Shown here: positions 22,086-32,099 of the stretch, piece after piece | Layout of the letters: the number at the start of each line of letters is the position of its first letter | Numbering within the stretch: position 1 is the first letter of the stretch | Source: Tetraselmis striata | Lineage: Eukaryota; Chlorophyta; Chlorodendrophyceae; Chlorodendrales; Chlorodendraceae | Direction: 5' to 3' | NCBI GenBank assembly: GCA_006384855.1 | Contig: VCJN01000728.1 | Span: 1 to 64,000 of the forward strand | Length of the DNA: 64,000 nucleotides | Program-made: the position numbers and the translations under genes | The notes under the pieces: model-generated | Database searches by the model: none | Told to the model about the DNA's origin: nothing | Seen by the model: the letters and a program-made list of their open reading frames with translations, nothing else

Positions 22086-22264
22086 TTGTACATCAGTGCT
22101 TCAACATATGCGCACTACAAAACAAAACTAACAGCAACTATGAAAGGTTGCCAGCAAAAGAGAGACATAAGCCTGAAAACAAGGTCAAGCGGGAGGCCAG
22201 GGAGCCAAGAACCAAGGAAGAGCCAAGGGAACCACGAAGTCGCCAAGCTGCCAGGAACCAAATA
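22086..22264 (-). mobile_element. Inverted 3'-tail fragment of the same LINE family
   Basis: The minus-strand sequence matches the tail of the copy at 21,710-21,890 (GGTTCCTGGCAGCTTGGCGA through TTTTGCTGGCAACCTTTCAT) but faces the opposite way. Only the 3' tail is present, as expected from strong 5' truncation. Confidence 0.75.
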
Positions 22265-22689
22265 AAGGGTCGAGGGAAGCACGTAAGGCGATATCATGAT
22301 AGCTGCAGAAGGCGATATCAGGAAATCACCAGAAAAGGACAATCGGAAAGGTCCTCTACAACAAATGCGAGGTGGAAGCAGTAGCATGAGAAGATGCATA
22401 ATGGGCACGAGCCCACGCATCAGACTTGGCCATCTGCACACCGGCGGGGAGAATGCCGCCCAAGGTACCATGCAGAGAGAATGCCGCCCAGTGTACATTT
22501 GTACATTGCCTTAGAATTCTAAGCACATGCTGCTGAGTTTTCGTCCCCTCGACCAGGCAGCCCGGCATATGACTGCTAACACCAGTTGCCGTCGCTGGTT
22601 AGACGTTGGCGTCGAGATAAACGGCGGCGGCGCGGCGGCACTTGCACCATTCCTCGCCGATTCGCGCAGATCCCCAAGCGACACGCGCC
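22265..22689. other. Spacer, no gene seen
   Basis: Contains near-duplicate motifs (GATATCA units at about 22,290-22,320, and two GAGAATGCCGCCCA units near 22,450-22,490) but no coding signal. Confidence 0.4.
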
Positions 22690-23952
22690 ATGCCGCTCGA
22701 GATTGGGACGCTTGTCCAAGTGGCGTTTGACGCTCTCCCTGTTGATGTCAAGTCCATATGGCGCAGGGCGCACCCAGAGGAGGCCACTTTTGCAGTTGTG
22801 CTGATTGGGGTCGTGGCTGGGCGCAATGGCGCCTGGACGACTGTAGATTTTCACGCCCTCCACCGCCACGAATTGGGCTGGAATGTGAGTATCAAGAGGC
22901 GGAGCCTGGTGGTTATTGGCCAGCCAGCCAGTAGTGGTGGAGCTCATCAGACGCCAGTTGACCGTGAGAACGATGCCCTTTTGCGGCGGGCGCTCAACGA
23001 GTACGGCCCTGACCGGCAGGACAACGATGCTACGCATGAAGAGTACGGTCCTGAGCCGACCCCTGCCGAGGCATCATCGGAGTGGGCGCGCACTGAGGAA
23101 ACCATTAACTGCCTCCGCACAGAGGAGGGCCACGCCACCATCCGGCTTGGAGTCATGATGCTGCAGTCAACCCTCGGAACATCCAACATTCTCACTTTCT
23201 TCCTGGCTTTCTTGTCACTTCACCACCTAGAGGACTGCTTGGAGGGCATGCATGACTATGTGGGTAGCAACAGCGGCGTAAGATACTGGCCCCCTTTCAC
23301 CCTCGGCGAGCTGTACATTCTCCTGGGCATCATCCTTGCCATGTCTAACTTTCCCGGCATCAAGATGGAGAGTCTCTGGGATAAGGAGGGCTTCCCCCAT
23401 ATGTGCGCGAGATTGGCACCAAGTTCAACTTTTCGCGCGTCATGAGCTGGTCAAGATTTAGCCAGTGGAAGAAGATTGTTTTGGGTATTGGATGTCCGCT
23501 ATTCCCGAGCCTAGGTCAAACACGGAAAATGTAAATGGATGGATTGCAGTGATGAATGCTCTATATGGGCAAAGCGCTTTCATCCAGGGACAATCTTGAC
23601 CGTAGATGAAACTATGTTTGAATGGTTAGGTATATATGTGTGGTGACTTACACCTGTCATGGCTGCCCAACACGCCACATCTAATAGGTTGGATGCTGAA
23701 AACTACAGCCTGCGCCTTAGTAGGGGTGATAGTTTTTATGGAGCATGCAGAGCGCAAGGAAGACATGCAGTGGTGCATGGACTGGGTGGGCGAGTATGGC
23801 GCGACGACGGCATGTACGCTGAGCTGCACGAGGCGCCATGGCATAAATCTCGCCGGATCGTCATCGCGGACTCTTGGTTCTGCTCCGTCCGTACTGCTCT
23901 AGCCCTACTGAGTCATGTTTTCCGTGTTGGCTATCAAGGGCGGCTGTGCTAG
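22690..23952 (+). pseudogene. piggyBac-like transposase, decayed
   Basis: From ATG 22690 the frame reads MPLEIGTLVQVAFDALPVDV, an N-terminal module seen in algal and oomycete piggyBac proteins. It then shows PFTLGELYILLGIILAMSNF and MSWSRFSQWKKIV, the start of the DDE_Tnp_1_7 domain. TVDETMFEWLG (about 23,595), LKTTACALVGVIVFMEHAER (about 23,690) and RRIVIADSWFCSVRTAL (about 23,850) continue the domain in different frames, including the D of VDET and of ADSWF. At least three frame changes separate the blocks, so this copy is inactive. A DNA transposon that moved by TTAA cut-and-paste would be expected. I could not define its termini. Confidence 0.75.
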
Positions 23953-25260
23953 CTAGCCTAAGCATCAACTGCTCAGCATGGCGCCAACTCGCTTACACGT
24001 GAGCATATATGATCTAAGCTAGTTTATGGGCTTTCCTCCTTTTCTAACCGTTGTTCCAGCTATCAAGTTGTTGCTAAGTGGTACGGGTTATTGGTTCACC
24101 CGTCGTTATTGCACTCGTCTGGTGCAGCACACGTAGACATGAAAGCAGCCATAAAAGCTGAGCCTGCCATCTTCCGGTTTCGCCATGCTGCCCAAAAAGC
24201 ACAAGCGCAAGGGCAATAACTAGGACAACTACGAGGATGGAGACGATAGCGAGGGGGATTTCGATATGTAACAACTTGTAGCTTTATATAGTCGCTGATA
24301 CGTAACAAGTACCGCGTGGTTTCGGAGCCTCTCCACGGAATGCATTGATCATACTTGGACAACACGCCTAGCGTTGCGGTGCATTACTTAGTGGCTTCAT
24401 CAAGTTGGGGGGGGGGGGGGGTCAAGCGTGGTAGTACTTAATGTCTTTACCACAAGTGACAACACGGTCGCTAGTACTTTGCGCTGAACAAGACGGTAAT
24501 GTCACTTTGAAGGCCGTTGCATCCTTCAAATTGTAAAAAACATAGTCATATCACTGATTTGAACCCCATACATTTAGCTTATTGTTGCTTGGTGGCTCAT
24601 CCATGTACCGCACTAACTAAGTATTGTGACATGCAGTGTCACAAAAGCAAAACTGCCCTAATTACCTCTCGAGCGATGGTGCAGCAGCAAGTACCAATTG
24701 CCATATCCTTGCATGCGTGTGAGCATATATGTGCATTAATGGGAGCTAAAATACGACACAGACTGGGTTCACTACATCGATCGTGGGCGCGGCGGACCTA
24801 GTGCACGGTTACGTCGAACATCAAGTACCTAGTCACTCGGCGTGTCATCCATCAGCACGGCCCACGCCTTGCGCTGGAGCACGCGATTCTCTCTAACGTT
24901 GCCCACGGGCCGCCGTCTCTTCCGCCCGGACCCTTTCACGTAGTCCTCGGGTTCAAGGACTACAATGGTCACTGTATCCCCAAGCTCGAACGATTTGTTG
25001 GGGTCTAGGTCTCTTACGGCACACTTGAGCAGTGCTATCGAGGCATACGTGTGGCTGCGCAACCATTCCACCTATGCTAGGGGTATAATTGGGGCCTATC
25101 TACCGCCCATCGGCATGCCGTCCCAAGTTACGCCCACCTATATCTAGACAAAATCATCCTCAAAGGTTTCCGCAGTCATCGTGGCCGCGCTAGCTTGCTA
25201 GCCAAGCGCAGGCAGCGGTGCTGCGTTGCTGCTGGGTGGGTGGTTGTCGCCGAAGTAAGG
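23953..25260. other. Intergenic; one unidentified 80-aa frame
   Basis: No recognised gene. A minus-strand ATG frame at 24829-25071 has balanced composition (KSFELGDTVTIVVLEPEDYV, then RKRRRPVGN) and might be an exon or transposon remnant. A G-run lies at 24407-24421. Confidence 0.35.
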
Positions 25261-25957
25261 TCTAATGTCGTCAAATGCGCATGCAAAACTGTAGCCGGCG
25301 CCGGTGCATACCGCACACACCGCCGGCGGAAAAAGTTATAATATTACCTTAAATAACGGGCGGGTGCGGCCGCGATGCACCCCTACAAAGTACTAGCTAC
25401 AGAGAAATAGGCCGGCGCTATCAACGAATCCCCCCCCCCCCCCCCCCCCCCCTTGGAATCTGGCGGGCCCGATCTGGGTCCTAAATCAGGGCGGACCAAA
25501 ATCTCACTGACATTATCTCCCAGATAGAGGACCTCCCCTGAGCTGGGCTAAGGCAATATCTGGCCGGGGCTTCCGTGCAGATACTTCTAGCGAAATTAGC
25601 TGATCACGCGTACTAAATTTGGCACGCGCGTACATACTAGACGAGTAGACGGACAGCGTATATGCCGTGTACGGTTGCGTATTTAAAAGGATTTCATAAG
25701 GATTTAAACCCTTTCTGCTTTAAACCCTCTTAAGTAAGCAGGATAAATGTACATTGAGCAAAACAGTAAAGCTCGCCCTGGGTCGTCTGCCGAAGCCGCA
25801 CCAGCAACTGACCTCGTGATCATGCGATGATACTTACATCGAATAAGGATTAGGGAAGGATAAATAATGGGTTTCTTGAAAATTGGGGTACTTTTGGGGT
25901 GGCAATTTGCAAAATTAAAGTACTTTTCCATAAATGCATTTATGACCGGGATTTTCC
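25261..25957 (+). repeat. Left arm of foldback element (uninterrupted)
   Basis: Reads inward through the C-tract, a GATTTAGG-type block and a stretch resembling the SINE tail at 4803. It shows the original sequence at the site where the opposite arm was later interrupted. Confidence 0.8.
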
Positions 25958-26532
25958 GTCCTCGCGCGAAATATCTGCACTCGGCCACTGAACACGAGAA
26001 TGTCCGACCATTTCCGAAATCTGGGTCACATTCTGCACAGATGCACAATGTGATAAACAACCGCAAATGATTCAAATTCGCAATTCAAATCCATATCTTA
26101 CATCACACTACGTGACTACTACTTGTACTACGAGTCTACTCCTCAAGCGATGATGTCTCTGGCCGTAGTCCGCAGCCGGGGCCATCGCGCCGGCGTGTGT
26201 GGCTGCTTGGAAGAAGGTGCGCCGTTGCGCCAGCTGCGCGTTGCCGGGGAAACCTGGCCAAGATCACTACTCCCGCAACTGCCCGTTCCCCCTCTTCCTG
26301 CCTGGCGTTGACGGCCCGGCGTAATCGCAGCGCTGCCTGGTGCTTCCGATCGAGGTGTCAAAGGCGATGTCGCGAGTAACCGCGCGGCAGATCGGCGCCG
26401 GGTCGGCGTCCATTAGCACCGCGATCGCGCGCGCCGGGCTCGAGCCGCAAAATCGGATTGTGCAATGTAATGAAAGTTCACCGTCACTTTCAGTTTTAGA
26501 GGCAGTTAAATCCGCATGGTCAATTTGCCCAG
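25958..26532. other. Central segment of foldback element
   Basis: Unique sequence between the arms. The only ATG frame of note (26123-26311, 62 codons) has no recognised motif. Confidence 0.5.
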
Positions 26533-26842
26533 AATCCCGGTCATAAATGCATTTATGGAAAGTACCTCAATTTTGCAAATTGCCACCCCAAAAGTACCCC
26601 AATTTTCAAGAAACCCATTATTTATCCTTCCCTAATCCTTATTCGATGTAAGGATCATCGCATGATCACGAGGTCAGTTGCTGGTGCGGCTTCGGCAGAC
26701 GACCCAAGGCGAGCTTTACTGTTTTGCTCAATGTAATTTTCTCCTGCTTACTTAAGAGGAGAAAGGGTTTAACTACTTATGATGAAATCCTTTTAAATAT
26801 GCAACCGTACACGGCATATACGCTGTCCGTCTACTCGTCTAG
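26533..26842 (-). repeat. Right arm, inner part
   Basis: Inverted match of about 25,650-25,957. It ends with TCTAG, the target duplication of the LTR element inserted next to it. Confidence 0.8.
26838..26842 (+). repeat. Target duplication TCTAG (left)
   Basis: Matches TCTAG at 31694-31698. The left arm of the foldback element has a single complementary CTAGA at the equivalent site, confirming a 5-bp duplication. Confidence 0.9.
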
Positions 26843-26949
26843 TGTGAGGGAATGTGCGCTGGTGGTGGCTATTCCGCTATGGTGGTGGTAGAACATGATC
26901 TGATTACATGATGTGAAGCGCCGTGCCTGATATATCAGGCGGCGCGATG
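26843..26949 (-). repeat. Distal terminal repeat (partial)
   Basis: Matches about half of the LTR at 31484-31693, sharing its outer end TGTGAGGGAATGTGC (as read on +). Confidence 0.85.
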
Positions 26950-27093
26950 GCCTCGACCATCACCACGGCCACCACCACCATCACGCTTTGGGAGCTTGTC
27001 CGGTGTTACTGCTGTGTTCAGCAGATCCGCTGAGCCTGGCTTGAAGCCTAGATGTATGCTCAGGTTATCATAAGCCTCACGGCATGCTTGTGC

Positions 27094-29298
27094 CTAGTCC
27101 TGGTCAGGGTGTGTCCGCTTCCATGTTGTTTGGCGCTTAAGCATTTGGTCATTATAATGTTTCTTTGATGGTTGGGCAGGGTCTCCTGCCTCTTGCTTTC
27201 TCCATTTGCAAGCCAAGAAATTATGACCAGATCCATTGCAATATGAGCAGACTGGTCTACCATCAGGGTGAATCCAAAGATACTCTGGATTATATCGTAG
27301 TTGCCTGGGGTTCGCCTGCCTTTGAGTGCGACCCCGGCCTGCAGTCCGGCCGCCATGACCATGTCCTGCAGCATATGATTGCCTTGGAGGTCTAGAGCCT
27401 CGACCGGACCCTCGACCAGGTAGCCCGGTCATCGCAGGAGACTCCTGACGGAAAGAATATGGTATGTTAGAATATTGTGGGTGGATTTGACCTCGTCTGA
27501 GTATCTTCCACGAATCGATGATATCAATGATCTCTTGTATAGTTTTTATGGTCAATGTCTGGTGGCTTACGGTATGAATTTCGAGCTGTCTTTGAAATTC
27601 AACTTTTAGCTCGTTTTGTTTACGGAATTTTCCGATCAAATAGTGTTTGACATACTCTAGAGTGCTGGGATGAGTATCGCTGTACCCAATCAACTGCAGC
27701 ACCCAACGGAAAAATGTGGCCAGATTGTTACAGTACTTGTATGATATGGTTTGCAGGCAAAATTCCATTATGCCTGAGACATCCTGAGGATCATAGCTAC
27801 AGTTTTTGCTTTGGATGTAGCATATTATGTTCTTTGCCAATTGATGAAAATCATCAAAGGCAGTACCATGCACACCTCGCTTCCGGGCAAACATGGTTTC
27901 TATCGTTGTATAGTATTGGGACTGTTTGTTGATTGAATCAAGCACATATCTCTCTGACATGTAGTCATAGGCATGTGCCGGTACGGTGGGTCCCACTCTG
28001 TCTAGAAACTGTAGGATTTCAGTCAAGAACAGAGTATTGTTATGGTTAGCATGCAACTTTTCCTGCCCCGCCAGCGGGGTCAGCTTCATGTGCAGATATG
28101 GTTGTTGTCCTGCTACGGCAGCATATGTTGGGGCCAGATCAGGCCAGCCACTCACCAAAGGTGGGGCTTCAAGCCTGGGCGACTTGTTTTTTGGCTCTCC
28201 AGTTGGAGGATATGTTGAGCGCTTAGCTGTTCTACCGTCATATTGTCCTGCAGGTGGGTCATGTTGGGGCACCGGAGCAATCTCCACCGGTGCCTTGCCC
28301 TTGTCTGCAAGGTTTACAGTATGCTGCCCAGATGCCGCATGGGCTATCATCTTACGAATGATGGAATAAAATGGCAACCCCATGGGTTGGTTTGCATACT
28401 GTTTGTTGGGATACGGTATTGCAGGGAATATGTCAACGGCGGTTTTGAAACCTTCCTGTACTTCTGCATTATACCTCAGCTTCCATGCCTCCAGATGAGG
28501 GGCCAGCTGGGTAATATATTCCATAACCCATTCGGACTTGGATCCAGGCTTATGAGCCATCAAGAATATTTTGCAGTATATTAGCACAGGGACCTGAGAA
28601 ATGAATGCCCATGGGAACGGTATGAGAGCAGTATTGGCTGGCCTGGGCATAGCAAGTGCTAGCACATGATCGATGTACTGCAATTGCAATATGGTTCTCT
28701 GCTGGGGGTCCTCAGCTCCCGCAGGTTTGTTCAATCTATGATATTGTGTCATAATATTGTCAGTCCAGGCCATGACAAAGTCAGCCATCATGTCCACAAG
28801 GTCTGCATTCCAGCCTTGGTTATATTCAATGTTTGCTGTCATATCTTTGTACGGTGCGAGATCTGAGTCCATATAAGGGAGGACCAGTCCGCCCGCTTGT
28901 CTCAGCGCATCTATTTTATCATTTGAGTCACTGGATTGAAAACCCAGGATAATGTTTTGAATATTGTCGCTGTCATCACGCAGCATATCATAGTATGTCT
29001 TGTATCCAGACAGGAATACCTCGTTGGTTTTTATGGTTGGCATATGCTGCCTTCTATTATCATCATCAGAACTAGAGCTGTCAGTGCCCTGCTCTGAGTT
29101 ATGGTCAGTATGATGATGTTGGGAGGGTTGTGATGTTATTTCCTCCTCCCCTTCTGGCTGCATTTGCTCGCCAGATTGTTCCTCAGGTTGGCCTGCATTA
29201 TGTTGCATATTGTGAAGGTCAGGCAAAGCATGACCTAATTGTGACACCTCAGGGAACTGATGAGCCTGAGGGGCATCGTGAGTTAAGCTATGATCCAT
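27094..29298 (-). CDS. Gag-like protein with CCHC zinc knuckle
   Basis: An ATG-started open frame of 734 residues and a structural (capsid/nucleocapsid) protein of the LTR element. Residues about 1-95 are acidic and low-complexity. About 95-330 is the conserved capsid-like part (YKTYYDMLRDDSDNIQNII, LRQAGGLVLPYMDSDLAPYK). A second helical part follows at 415-600. An Arg/Gly-rich basic stretch precedes a CSYCNGSGHNFLAC zinc knuckle (CX2CX4HX4C, residues 684-697), which would bind genomic RNA. The capsid-like part is clearly homologous to the gag region of the element at 45.3-54.0 kb. Its start overlaps the end of the upstream frame by 16 nt. The coding sequence is AT-rich compared with host exons. 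Confidence 0.85.
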   Translation of the reverse strand: MDHSLTHDAPQAHQFPEVSQLGHALPDLHNMQHNAGQPEEQSGEQMQPEGEEEITSQPSQHHHTDHNSEQGTDSSSSDDDNRRQHMPTIKTNEVFLSGYKTYYDMLRDDSDNIQNIILGFQSSDSNDKIDALRQAGGLVLPYMDSDLAPYKDMTANIEYNQGWNADLVDMMADFVMAWTDNIMTQYHRLNKPAGAEDPQQRTILQLQYIDHVLALAMPRPANTALIPFPWAFISQVPVLIYCKIFLMAHKPGSKSEWVMEYITQLAPHLEAWKLRYNAEVQEGFKTAVDIFPAIPYPNKQYANQPMGLPFYSIIRKMIAHAASGQHTVNLADKGKAPVEIAPVPQHDPPAGQYDGRTAKRSTYPPTGEPKNKSPRLEAPPLVSGWPDLAPTYAAVAGQQPYLHMKLTPLAGQEKLHANHNNTLFLTEILQFLDRVGPTVPAHAYDYMSERYVLDSINKQSQYYTTIETMFARKRGVHGTAFDDFHQLAKNIICYIQSKNCSYDPQDVSGIMEFCLQTISYKYCNNLATFFRWVLQLIGYSDTHPSTLEYVKHYLIGKFRKQNELKVEFQRQLEIHTVSHQTLTIKTIQEIIDIIDSWKILRRGQIHPQYSNIPYSFRQESPAMTGLPGRGSGRGSRPPRQSYAAGHGHGGRTAGRGRTQRQANPRQLRYNPEYLWIHPDGRPVCSYCNGSGHNFLACKWRKQEAGDPAQPSKKHYNDQMLKRQTTWKRTHPDQD

Positions 29299-30035
29299 CC
29301 TGCATATTTAGCAGGTATTGTCAGTAGGCTGCATTTGGCCTGCAGAAAAGGCATATAGTTATAAAAGAAAAACTGGTCAATTTTGTAGAGGTAATTCCCA
29401 CAACTCTCTACAATCTGATCCAGCTTTTGGTGCAACTCACCATCGAAATATATGTCATTGTCATAGCTGTTGAATATTGTATGAAACAGCTTTCGCCACG
29501 ATATATTGTAACGTATCACTGTGATCGGTTCTCGTCGTCGAGTCGACGCGACCACAAGGTAACTTGAGTCGGCCCTCTTTGGTACCAACCGATAAAAGAG
29601 GTTGGATGGGACACACATGTCAAATATAGTAATGTGAAACTTCGGAGGCCATGGGTGCAAATCGAGAGTTTGCTGTGGATTGTTATCATTTGTTATATTC
29701 ACATGTTGCTCAATTATGAGACGCAAGTGAGATTCTTTAACCGTTAAGCCCAGTTGGCGCCGACAAACTCTATCGATTGCTGTCCCCATGGCTGTTTCAT
29801 GTCCATTTCTCCGAAGATATGGTAACCAATAAAAATCGTGACCCTGATGTGAATATGACACAATAGCAACGTCGAGTTGCTTGTCTATATTGTCGGCCGG
29901 CGTGTTATGCAGAACGACGGCCACATACTTTGGTGGTGGTTCATATAGTTGTGGTTCATCATCCTCATTCTTGGAGGAGGTATCGTTGTCCACCCGCATC
30001 GGGTGACTAGTTATCGTTTCGTCCGCAGCTGCCAT
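29283..30035 (-). CDS. Nudix-like accessory protein of the retroelement
   Basis: A 250-residue open frame between leader and gag, read from ATG 30035 (a few in-frame codons precede it). Residues about 37-110 resemble a Nudix hydrolase fold: strands VAVVLHN and LDVAIVSYSHQG, then LPYLRRNGHETAMGTAIDRV and CRRQLGL aligned with the Nudix box (LPKGRR..GE....A.REV.EETG). The Glu residues that bind the metal in REVxEExG are replaced (DRVCRRQLG), so catalysis is unlikely. The remainder (PPKFHITIFDMCV..., then SWRKLFHTIFNSYDND) has no recognised motif. A remnant with the same start (AAADETI.S.PM) precedes gag in the element at 45.3-54.0 kb, so it is a family trait. The role is unknown. The Nudix assignment is by eye. 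Confidence 0.55.
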   Translation of the reverse strand: MAAADETITSHPMRVDNDTSSKNEDDEPQLYEPPPKYVAVVLHNTPADNIDKQLDVAIVSYSHQGHDFYWLPYLRRNGHETAMGTAIDRVCRRQLGLTVKESHLRLIIEQHVNITNDNNPQQTLDLHPWPPKFHITIFDMCVPSNLFYRLVPKRADSSYLVVASTRRREPITVIRYNISWRKLFHTIFNSYDNDIYFDGELHQKLDQIVESCGNYLYKIDQFFFYNYMPFLQAKCSLLTIPAKYAGWIIA

Positions 30036-30599
30036 TCTTGGCAACGTTATGATTCAGATTGTGCTTTGTTTTTGTTTCATGCCTCTGTGGGCTCAATATG
30101 GTTTTTGCGCTGATGCCTCTGTGGGCTCAATATAGTTTGAGATGCAACATCTTATTGTTTTCGACGATTTTGTATGGTGGGATGGGTGGGGGTCTGGGGT
30201 AGGGTGGGGGTGGAGTGGCTTACCTGTCACGCCACTAACCTGAATTCGACTCATGTACCGAAGGGTCGAAAATGATATGCGTCGCGCAGAAGTTGTCGCG
30301 CCCGGGTAATCTACAGGCTCCTAGGAGGAAGAACAGTATCCTTTGCAGTATCCAACTCGCGCGACGAGTAGAGTAAGCTTCCGCTGACGAAGGGAGCGGA
30401 GTTATGATTCGTGGAAGGTAGTCGTCGAGAAGTTTCGACTACCCTATGCTGCCTCTTGGCAGAATCGCTACGTATCGGCGGCTTTCAGCGAAGCCTATTA
30501 TAGTTTTCCGGCGGGGTAATTGCCGACACCCGCAACAGCCGCTATGCGACAGGTGGTTACGGTGTGGTTGAATCGTGCTCGCGAGGGAGCGATCGTCGA

Positions 30600-31461
30600 A
30601 TAAAAAAAAGCCTATCGCTCTCTTCGCCAAGCACCTTAAGATGGCGGCAACGGACGGGACAACAATCGTCGACGTCACAGCCGGAACCGGGACAACCGCG
30701 GTGCGTGAGGGGTGCAACCCGGGTGAGTGTCTTAATGGGATCAACATAAAAAAATTAACGCCTTGTGCGCTTTGCCACGCCTTTTCCAGGTCGTTGCGGC
30801 CGTTTCCGTGTGGTGGGACCATATGCATCCGAGCTACTCGTTCACACACATGAACTTGAAGACGATCCTCATTGACAACCAGAAGACGCAAATCGCTGGG
30901 ATGAAGTCCAGGATGACCTCATGGTTCAAAGAGAATCCATGGGACGAGACTCAAAGACTGCGTCCAAATGACTTCGAGAAGTGGCCGGGTCTACCCCGCC
31001 CTTCCAATGACCGTGGGAGAGGAGTTCGCAGAGCGTGTTGCGGCGGAGAAGAGGAGGCAAGAGGCGGCAGAGCGCCGAGGGGATTATGTGATCGAAGATG
31101 ATGATATGTAGTACAATTCCGCAAAATTAGCCGCTCATATGTTTTGTCCCGGCTGTGACAGAGTTTCAGCCCCGGACGGCACAAACTACTTGTAGCCATC
31201 ACGCCCCCCGCACCTTTTTTTGTCCCAGTTTGGACAGAGTTTCAGCCCCCGATCGATGGCGCAAACTTCTTGTAACCATCCCGTTTCCTTCACTCTTTTG
31301 ATTTGTCCATGTTTGGACGGAATTGGTTTTCCCGACTTGGCACAAAATGAACCAACTGTCATTCATATTAGCTTTCAATCCCGCTGCTGCCCCCAAACCC
31401 TAATTTAGACCTAACCACAATGCACCGCGTGCCTCGGTGCAAAATATGTTGCATTACTTTT
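30600..31461 (+). pseudogene. Inserted segment with DNA methyltransferase-like fragment
   Basis: This segment of about 860 bp lies in the leader of the LTR element and is absent from its relative at 45.5 kb. Short TCGA repeats flank it (30596-30599 and 31462-31465). On + it encodes KKKPIALFAKHLKM then DGTTIVDVTAGTGTTAVREG. That matches the KPxxLF and DPxxGxGTT motifs at the C-terminal end of N4/N6-type DNA methyltransferases. A GTGAGT...CAG intron-like gap at about 30722-30789 is followed by QIAGMKSRMTSWF and NDFEKWPGLPRP. A tail FAERVAAEKRRQEAAERRGD with a stop lies in another frame. The catalytic DPPY motif is not seen, so this is a C-terminal fragment. Confidence 0.5.
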
Positions 31462-31483
31462 TCGAGTAGGTAGAAGCACCAAA

Positions 31484-31693
31484 TGTGAGGGAATGTGCGC
31501 TGGTGGTGGCTATTCCGCTATGGTGGTGGTAGAATATGATCTGATTACATGCCGTGAAGCGCCGTGCCTGATATATCAGGCGGCGCGATGCGGCCGGCAG
31601 GGCGCGGGGGCAGCCCGTCATCTGACGGGCGCGCTACGCGCCTATTGTGCTATGGTAATTAGGGCTAGTGAGGGTATAGGATATATCCTCACA
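31484..31693 (-). repeat. Full LTR of the gag-only element
   Basis: 210 bp, bounded by TGTGAGG/CCTCACA inverted ends. It is closely similar to the 212-bp LTRs at 45326 and 53772. Confidence 0.95.
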
Positions 31694-32059
31694 TCTAGTA
31701 TGTACGCGCGTGCCAAATTTATTACGCGTGATCAGCTAATTTCGCTGGAAGTATCAGCACGGAAGCCGGCCAGATACTGAACCCAGCTCGGGAGAGGTCC
31801 TCTGGGAGATAAGGTCAGTGAGATTTTGGTCCGCCCTGATTTAGGACCCAAATCGGGCCCGCCAGATTCCAAGGGGGGGGGGGGGGGATTCGTTGATAGC
31901 GCCGGCCTATTTCTCTGTAGCTAGTACTTTGTAGGGGTGCATCGCGGTCGCACTACCCGCCCGTTATTTAAGGTAATATTATAACTTTTTCCGCCGGCGG
32001 TGTGAGCGGTATGCACCGGCGCCGGCTACAGTTTTGCATGCGCATTGGACGACATTAGA
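31694..32059 (-). repeat. Right arm of foldback element, outer part
   Basis: Begins with the second TCTAG target copy (31694-31698) and continues as the inverted match of about 25,262-25,630. It ends 40 bp before the ATG of the RING gene. Confidence 0.85.
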
Positions 32060-32099
32060 AAGAGGACAAAAAATACGCGCATCGCCGCCTGCTCGTCTC

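Larger units (their letters stand above)
26843..31693 (-). mobile_element. Gag-only LTR retroelement (non-autonomous Ty3 relative)
   Basis: A fossil-class LTR element lying on the minus strand inside the foldback arm. Parts in its own orientation are an LTR (31693-31484), a primer-binding region that starts TTTGGTGCTTC, a leader holding a foreign insert, a 250-aa Nudix-like frame, an overlapping 734-aa gag frame, and a shorter terminal repeat at the far end. No pol is present. LTR, primer site and gag match the element at 45326-53983, so they belong to one family, and this one would depend on proteins from a complete relative. The two terminal repeats differ at about three of 107 comparable positions, suggesting a fairly young insertion. 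The two frames are open, but the element as a whole is incomplete. Confidence 0.85.
25261..32059. mobile_element. Foldback / long-TIR DNA element, interrupted
   Basis: Two inverted arms of about 670-700 bp, from CTAATGTCGTC at 25262 and its complement ending at 32059, enclose a 575-bp centre. The right arm is split by a 4.85-kb LTR element. Without that insert the unit is about 1.9 kb. No transposase is visible, so it is probably non-autonomous and moved by another element's enzyme. The outer ends abut TA on both sides, a possible 2-bp target duplication. The arms include a C-run at 25430-25452 and its G counterpart at 31873-31887. Confidence 0.75.
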
